From Salipiger bermudensis (GTDB lineage Bacteria > Pseudomonadota > Alphaproteobacteria > Rhodobacterales > Rhodobacteraceae): 64,000 nt of DNA. The notes under the pieces are model-generated. The model made no database searches. It saw only the letters and a list, made by a program, of their open reading frames with translations, and was not told the origin of the DNA. Below are positions 60,004-64,000 of the stretch, in pieces. The translations under genes and the position numbers were made by a program. The number at the start of each line of letters is the position of its first letter. The first letter of the stretch is position 1. The stretch covers positions 62,001 to 126,000 of the forward strand of contig NZ_JAIUZY010000007.1 of NCBI RefSeq assembly GCF_020171625.1. The letters run 5' to 3'.

Positions 60004-60971
60004 GGCGACGCGCTCATGACCATGCTGGAAACGCGGCGGGCCCAGTCCGAGCGGATCGAGGTCAGCGAGTCGCGATGATCGCGCCACGCTTCCTTGAGCG
60101 CCTGCAAGAGCCCTTCATCGGCGGCGACACGTTCGACCAGCACCCAGCGGTTCCACTCCAGCGCCAGCGACCAGCCCGGCTCGTCTATGCGGCAATCAGG
60201 CAGGCGCCAGTGATAGGTCGGGCGGGGCTGGATCTGCTCCATGCTCATCACGCGCGCCACACGATCCTTGTCGATATGCGCGAAGAGGCAGAGCATATCG
60301 AGGCCGTGGTTCCGCGACGGCGCGAGCTTGAGATAGGTGTCGATGAGGCTGGTCATGTCGGAGGGCGCATCCTCCGCCGCGAGACGATCGATCAGGTTCC
60401 GCGGATACGGATCGACCCAGGGCAGCATCCGGCGCGAGATGTCGATGCCGGCGCTGCGGCGCAGGTGATCCTCGAGCAGCGCATAGGCGGTGAGCACCGG
60501 CGCGATGGCTTCGAAGGTCGGCGCCGAGACCTCGGGATTGAAATGTACCCCGAACCCCAGCAGCACGCCCCGGCTGGTACCGGTCGCCCCGGCCTTCGCC
60601 AGCGCCGCGAGCGCCTCGTCGAGCGCCGGGATCTGGTCGATCTCGACGGGATCGGTGACGATCTCGACAGGCACCACCGACCGGGCCAGCTCGCGCAGCG
60701 GTTTGCCGATGCCGTCGCGGTCCATCTTGTTGAGCGGCGCGCTGTCGAGATAGCATTCGAAATCGCCAAGGCCGGTGCCGGTCACGGACCACTCCCCCGG
60801 CTTCTCCTCGCTCGCGGCGCCGCCGAGCGTCTCGGCGAGCACACGCGCGGCCTTTTCCTCGGTCAGGCCTGAAAACTCCACCTCGACACCCACCCGCCGC
60901 GGGTTTCCCTCGGCGTTGCGGGGGTGCGGCAGCGGCATCAGTTCCGGCGGGGTCTCAGAAGTCTGGGACAT
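60000..60971 (-). CDS. Amidoligase (glutamine-synthetase-like, PF12224 type)
   Basis: 323 aa. The GS-like ATP-binding start is clear: RVGVEVEFSGLTEEKAARVL at about residues 27-46 with the conserved GxExEF. Also LGFGVHFNPEVSAPTFEAIA and LDMLCLFAHIDKDRVARVM. Amidoligases form amide or isopeptide bonds on amino acids, peptides or proteins (Iyer and colleagues). It overlaps the stress kinase by 17 nt and the amidotransferase by 4 nt, so all three are one unit. Substrate unknown. Confidence 0.8.
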   Translation of the reverse strand: MSQTSETPPELMPLPHPRNAEGNPRRVGVEVEFSGLTEEKAARVLAETLGGAASEEKPGEWSVTGTGLGDFECYLDSAPLNKMDRDGIGKPLRELARSVVPVEIVTDPVEIDQIPALDEALAALAKAGATGTSRGVLLGFGVHFNPEVSAPTFEAIAPVLTAYALLEDHLRRSAGIDISRRMLPWVDPYPRNLIDRLAAEDAPSDMTSLIDTYLKLAPSRNHGLDMLCLFAHIDKDRVARVMSMEQIQPRPTYHWRLPDCRIDEPGWSLALEWNRWVLVERVAADEGLLQALKEAWRDHRDSLTSIRSDWARRVSSMVMSASP

Positions 60972-62745
60972 CGGGCACCTTGGTCGGGACGGTCTCGTCG
61001 GCTTCGAAATCCTTCAGCACAAAAGACACGTGAACGCGGTAGATATCCGCCTCGCGCTTTTGCGACAGGACGCCTCCGAGCTGCGTCGTGAAGGCCTGGA
61101 TCAAACGCGAGCCGAGCCCCTCGGGTTCCACCCGCATCTCGGGCTTCGACGGGCCGTCCGGTGCCACGCTGTTGCCGATCTCGAGCATCGCGCGTCCCCC
61201 GCCTTGGTAACGGAAATGGACCCACACCTCGGCCTGGCTTGCCCCGACTGGCGGAGACGCATATTTGAGCGCGTTGGTCAGCGCCTCGGCCGTGAGCAGA
61301 GACAGCGGCACCGCCTGATCCGGCACCGTCTCGATATGTTCCAGATCGGTGGTCACCTTGATCGGCTGGCCGGCAACCTCGGTCATGTCGGTCATCTGCC
61401 CGACCAGATCCACCAGCAGAGCGCCCGCGTCCACGTGGCCGAGATCCTCGGTCTGGTAGAGGTTGCGGTGAATCGTCGCGAGGCTGCGGATCCGGTCCTG
61501 AAGGCGCTGCAGCACGAACTTCGTTTCGGGTTCGCGCGCCTGTCGGATCTGCATGTTCATGATCGACGAGATGAGCTGAAGGTTGTTCTTCACCCGGTGA
61601 TGGACTTCCTTCAACAGGATGGTCTTTTCACGCAGGGCGTTCTCCTGCTGCGCCTCGTCGCGCAGGATGGCGTCGGCCATGTCGAGGAAATCGTCCTCCA
61701 TCTCGGCCAGTTCCGCCGGCATCTCGAGGTGAATGCGGTGCTCGGGAATACGGCGTGTGCGGGCAAAGATCCGCATCCGGCGCGACAGGCGCTTGATATG
61801 GCGGATCACCAGCCGGTTCACGGCAAGGAACGCCACGATCACCGACGCCGCCCACATCAGCAGCGGCAGCGCCTTGGCAATGCCGTTGACGGTGACGGTG
61901 ATCGCCTCGGCCTCGGCATTGGTCGAGCTCCAGATACCAAGCGCGTAAACCAGCCCGGGCACCAGGGGCGCCGCCGCGAAGACACGGGTTTCCCCGTCCA
62001 CGCTGCGCGCGGCAAAGCTCTGGGTCTTGCCGCCCGCCAGCGTCGCGAGATTGAGGTCTGCAGGCAGGTGCTCGGCCGCCTGCATCACCCCGCTGCGCGC
62101 CGTCAGGATTTCACCGTTCTGATTGAAGGTCACGATGTCTTCGAAGCCGTTGCGCCCGGTCGCGTCCCCATCCCTGTCGCCCGCGAATAGCTCAGCGGGG
62201 ACCGAGAGAAGCACGTGGCCGGCAAGTTCTCCGCCAAGGAAGAAGGGCTCGGCCACCACGATCACGGGGCGCCGGCTCATCGGCCCGTTCGGGTTCAACC
62301 AGGCGCGCGAGCCGGGATTCTCTACGATGGCCTGCATCCGCGGGAAATTCTCGACCTCGAGATCCTCGTCACCCGAACGGCAAGGGATCTCTCCGTCGAC
62401 GGTCAGAACGAGTCCGAAGGAATATCCCGGCGAGGCAGCAAGGTAGGAGGACAGTCGCGTCGAGCAGCTTTCAGGATCGCCACCAAGAATCGCTTCTTGC
62501 CCGATCGTGGCGCCAAGCGCCTGCGCGCCGCCTTGCGCTCGCAGAATCGTCTCGCGCTCGGCCAATGCGCCGGCCTCGGTCAGCGCCACCAGCGACAGCT
62601 GCGACCGTAGCCGGGTTTCCTCCTGCAGCTTGGCAGTCTGGAAATAGGCCACCACACCGATCGGCACCAGCGCAAGCGACAAAAACAGGATTATGCGCGC
62701 TGCCAGCCCCATCGGGCGCAGGCGTGGCGAAGCTTTGTCGATCAT
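60955..62745 (-). CDS. HisKA_2/HWE-type sensor histidine kinase of the general stress response
   Basis: 596 aa. TM1 about 15-34 (IILFLSLALVPIGVVAYFQT), periplasmic sensor ~35-285, TM2 about 287-307 (ALPLLMWAASVIVAFLAV), HAMP-like linker, HisKA_2 with phospho-His in LLKEVHHRVKNNLQLISSIM at about residue 378, and HATPase N-box AEALTNALKYA. This class phosphorylates PhyR. Gap of 62 nt to ecfG carries a GC hairpin. Confidence 0.88.
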   Translation of the reverse strand: MIDKASPRLRPMGLAARIILFLSLALVPIGVVAYFQTAKLQEETRLRSQLSLVALTEAGALAERETILRAQGGAQALGATIGQEAILGGDPESCSTRLSSYLAASPGYSFGLVLTVDGEIPCRSGDEDLEVENFPRMQAIVENPGSRAWLNPNGPMSRRPVIVVAEPFFLGGELAGHVLLSVPAELFAGDRDGDATGRNGFEDIVTFNQNGEILTARSGVMQAAEHLPADLNLATLAGGKTQSFAARSVDGETRVFAAAPLVPGLVYALGIWSSTNAEAEAITVTVNGIAKALPLLMWAASVIVAFLAVNRLVIRHIKRLSRRMRIFARTRRIPEHRIHLEMPAELAEMEDDFLDMADAILRDEAQQENALREKTILLKEVHHRVKNNLQLISSIMNMQIRQAREPETKFVLQRLQDRIRSLATIHRNLYQTEDLGHVDAGALLVDLVGQMTDMTEVAGQPIKVTTDLEHIETVPDQAVPLSLLTAEALTNALKYASPPVGASQAEVWVHFRYQGGGRAMLEIGNSVAPDGPSKPEMRVEPEGLGSRLIQAFTTQLGGVLSQKREADIYRVHVSFVLKDFEADETVPTKVPDVPDF

Positions 62746-62807
62746 TCTGCCCGTTCGTCTTTTATTGTGCGCCCCGGCCAGAGCCCTCTGCCCGGGGAAT
62801 TATTGCT

Positions 62808-63362
62808 CTAGCGGGCCGCCGGGCGAGCACCCGTCACGACAGCCATGGTCGCCTGATCGGTCATCTCGAGGTTGTCGTCATCGTCAAGCTTAAGCAGCTC
62901 GCTGAGCCGGGCACGTGCACGGTTGACGCGACTCTTGATGGTGCCGACGGCGACGCCGCAGGTCTCGGCAGCATCTTCATAGGAAAATCCCTGCGCGCCG
63001 ACAAGGATCAGAGCCTCGCGCTGTTCGTCGGTCAGCTTCACGAAGGCACGCTGGAAATCTGCCATTTGGAGGCGGCCGTCATGGGCCGGCTTCTCCGACA
63101 GGCTCTCGGTGAACACGCCCTCGGCGTCCGAAACCTCGCGCCCCGCCTTGCGACGGTTCGAGTAATAGGTGTTGCGCAGAATCGTAAAGAGCCACGCGCG
63201 CATGTTGGTGCCGGGCTCGAAGCTGGAAATCTTGGACCACGCCTTGACCAGCGTATCCTGAACCATGTCGTCGGCGACCGCGCCGTTGCGCGTCAGCGAC
63301 AGGGAAAACGCCCTGAGGGCCGGCAGGTGCTCGACGAGCTCGTCCCTTGGATCACCGGTCAT
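62808..63362 (-). CDS. ecfG: EcfG-type general stress sigma factor
   Basis: 184 aa. Region 2: LVKAWSKISSFEPGTNMRAW then LFTILRNTYYSNRRKAGREV. Region 4: EQREALILVGAQGFSYEDAA then ETCGVAVGTIKSRVNRARARL. ATGA overlap with nepR; NepR sequesters it until PhyR is phosphorylated. The alphaproteobacterial general stress sigma factor. Confidence 0.95.
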   Translation of the reverse strand: MTGDPRDELVEHLPALRAFSLSLTRNGAVADDMVQDTLVKAWSKISSFEPGTNMRAWLFTILRNTYYSNRRKAGREVSDAEGVFTESLSEKPAHDGRLQMADFQRAFVKLTDEQREALILVGAQGFSYEDAAETCGVAVGTIKSRVNRARARLSELLKLDDDDNLEMTDQATMAVVTGARPAAR

Positions 63363-63529
63363 TTGGCGTCTCCGCCAGCGGCACTGCCATCATCATCCTG
63401 TGACTTGAGCTGTGCGATAAGGTCGAGGAATCGGTCCGGCACCTTTTCGTCCAGCATATCCTGGTAGACCCGACGCAGGTTCTCATCGATGACCTCTGCC
63501 TCTTTGTCTTTACTCCGCGTATGACCCAT
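63359..63529 (-). CDS. nepR: Anti-sigma factor NepR
   Basis: 56 aa, MGHTRSKDKEAEVIDENLRR. Diagnostic core ENLRRVYQDMLDEKVPDRFL followed by LIAQLK. Binds EcfG and, in stress, phosphorylated PhyR. AAGGATCAC precedes the ATG. Confidence 0.95.
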   Translation of the reverse strand: MGHTRSKDKEAEVIDENLRRVYQDMLDEKVPDRFLDLIAQLKSQDDDGSAAGGDAK

Positions 63530-63583
63530 GTGATCCTTGCTCTTTATTCTCTGACGCGCCGTGCATTATTTTAAGCTCATGCT

Positions 63584-63615
63584 GGAACCAATGCACCGAT
63601 CAGACGTTTGGTTCC
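63584..63615. promoter_or_regulatory. EcfG promoter of phyR with an overlapping inverted element
   Basis: Rightward GGAAC (63584-63588), 16-bp spacer, CGTT (63605-63608): a perfect EcfG promoter 37 bp before phyR. The element is bracketed by GGAACCA (63584-63590) and TGGTTCC (63609-63615), so a leftward GGAAC with CATT 17 bp away faces nepR-ecfG. Confidence 0.8.
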
Positions 63616-63644
63616 CGAAAAATCGAAAAAAAAGGACGTTCGAT

Positions 63645-64000
63645 ATGTCAAAAGGCGACCTGAGCCAGGCCATCGGAACAGCGCTTCCTTATCTCCGCCG
63701 CTACGCGCGTGCGTTGACGGGCAGCCAGACGACGGGCGACAATTACGCCGCTGCCACGCTCGAAGCGATCCTGACCGATCGCAGTGCCGCCTCCGATGCC
63801 AGCTCGCCCAAGGTCGGGCTGTTCAAGGTCTTCCACGGGATCTGGGTCAGCACCGGTGCCCCGGTGGTCGAAGAGAACACCGGCGCCCTTGCCAAGGCGC
63901 ATGACCGACTCTCCAAGCTGACCACCAACAGCCGCGAGGCCCTGCTGCTTCACACGATCGAGGAATTCTCGATCCCCGAGCTGGCGGAGATCATGCAGAT
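63645..64000 (+). CDS. phyR: PhyR response regulator (partial)
   Basis: The first ~118 residues are visible; the 3' end is beyond the window. MSKGDLSQAIGTALPYLRRY then ARALTGSQTTGDNYAAATLE and LTTNSREALLLHTIEEFSIP match the N-terminal sigma-like domain of PhyR, which draws NepR away when the receiver domain is phosphorylated. AAGGACGTTCGAT precedes the ATG. Confidence 0.9.
   Translation, partial: MSKGDLSQAIGTALPYLRRYARALTGSQTTGDNYAAATLEAILTDRSAASDASSPKVGLFKVFHGIWVSTGAPVVEENTGALAKAHDRLSKLTTNSREALLLHTIEEFSIPELAEIMQ

Overview
The window is high-GC alphaproteobacterial DNA that looks like a Rhodobacteraceae (Roseobacter-clade) chromosome. Four things point there: a PhyR/NepR/EcfG general stress locus, a Rhodobacter-type smo sorbitol/mannitol operon, a SoxR/HU neighbourhood, and two copies of an intergenic hairpin repeat whose conserved core contains CCCCGRG and ATTTTTG, which I associate with this family. 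It contains two tRNA-Val genes and no rRNA or CRISPR array.

Layout. (1) 1-5255, host: tail of an unrecognised gene, a small membrane protein, a CoxE-like VWA protein translationally coupled to a BadF-type sugar kinase, then a leftward PepSY membrane protein and a DUF2946-like metal-associated protein. (2) 5256-41934, a complete 36.7-kb siphovirus-type prophage in the 3' half of tRNA-Val(UAC), bounded by a 46-bp perfect direct repeat (attL/attR). From the right end inward it has a tyrosine integrase, an HNH/AP2 endonuclease, an excisionase-like protein, ParB-like, GapR-like and DnaN (sliding clamp) proteins, small early genes, a regulatory core with shared AATCTA-N7-TAGATT operators, a leftward replication block (a protein resembling DnaA domain IV, a DUF1376-like initiator, an iteron-like array), HNH and terminase genes, portal, protease, HK97 capsid, head-tail connectors, tail tube, a -1 frameshifted tail chaperone, tape measure, tail tip, a 1446-aa fibre, and a lysis module. 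(3) 41965-43558, host: SoxR with a textbook SoxR operator facing two tiny genes, tRNA-Val(CAC), and an HU-family protein. (4) 43733-51904: HAD phosphatase, SorC-type regulator and the smoEFGK-smoS-mtlK polyol uptake and oxidation operon. (5) 52131-58074, a leftward iron/haem operon: leader peptide, hemP, imelysin, bfd, bfr, di-haem oxidoreductase, second imelysin, DUF1513. (6) 58331-64000, a general stress region: a divergent pair of genes with back-to-back EcfG-type promoters, then a leftward nepR-ecfG pair, a HWE/HisKA_2 kinase coupled to an amidoligase and a class-I glutamine amidotransferase, and rightward phyR (truncated by the window end).

The least-described elements are the amidoligase/amidotransferase pair wired to the stress kinase, the 34-aa EcfG-controlled membrane peptide, the SoxR-controlled micro-genes, the prophage's set of host-replication mimics, and the integrase whose N-terminal coding segment occurs twice on either side of an HNH endonuclease. 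The frameshift signal at 20380-20425 is the sharpest sequence-level signal in the window.
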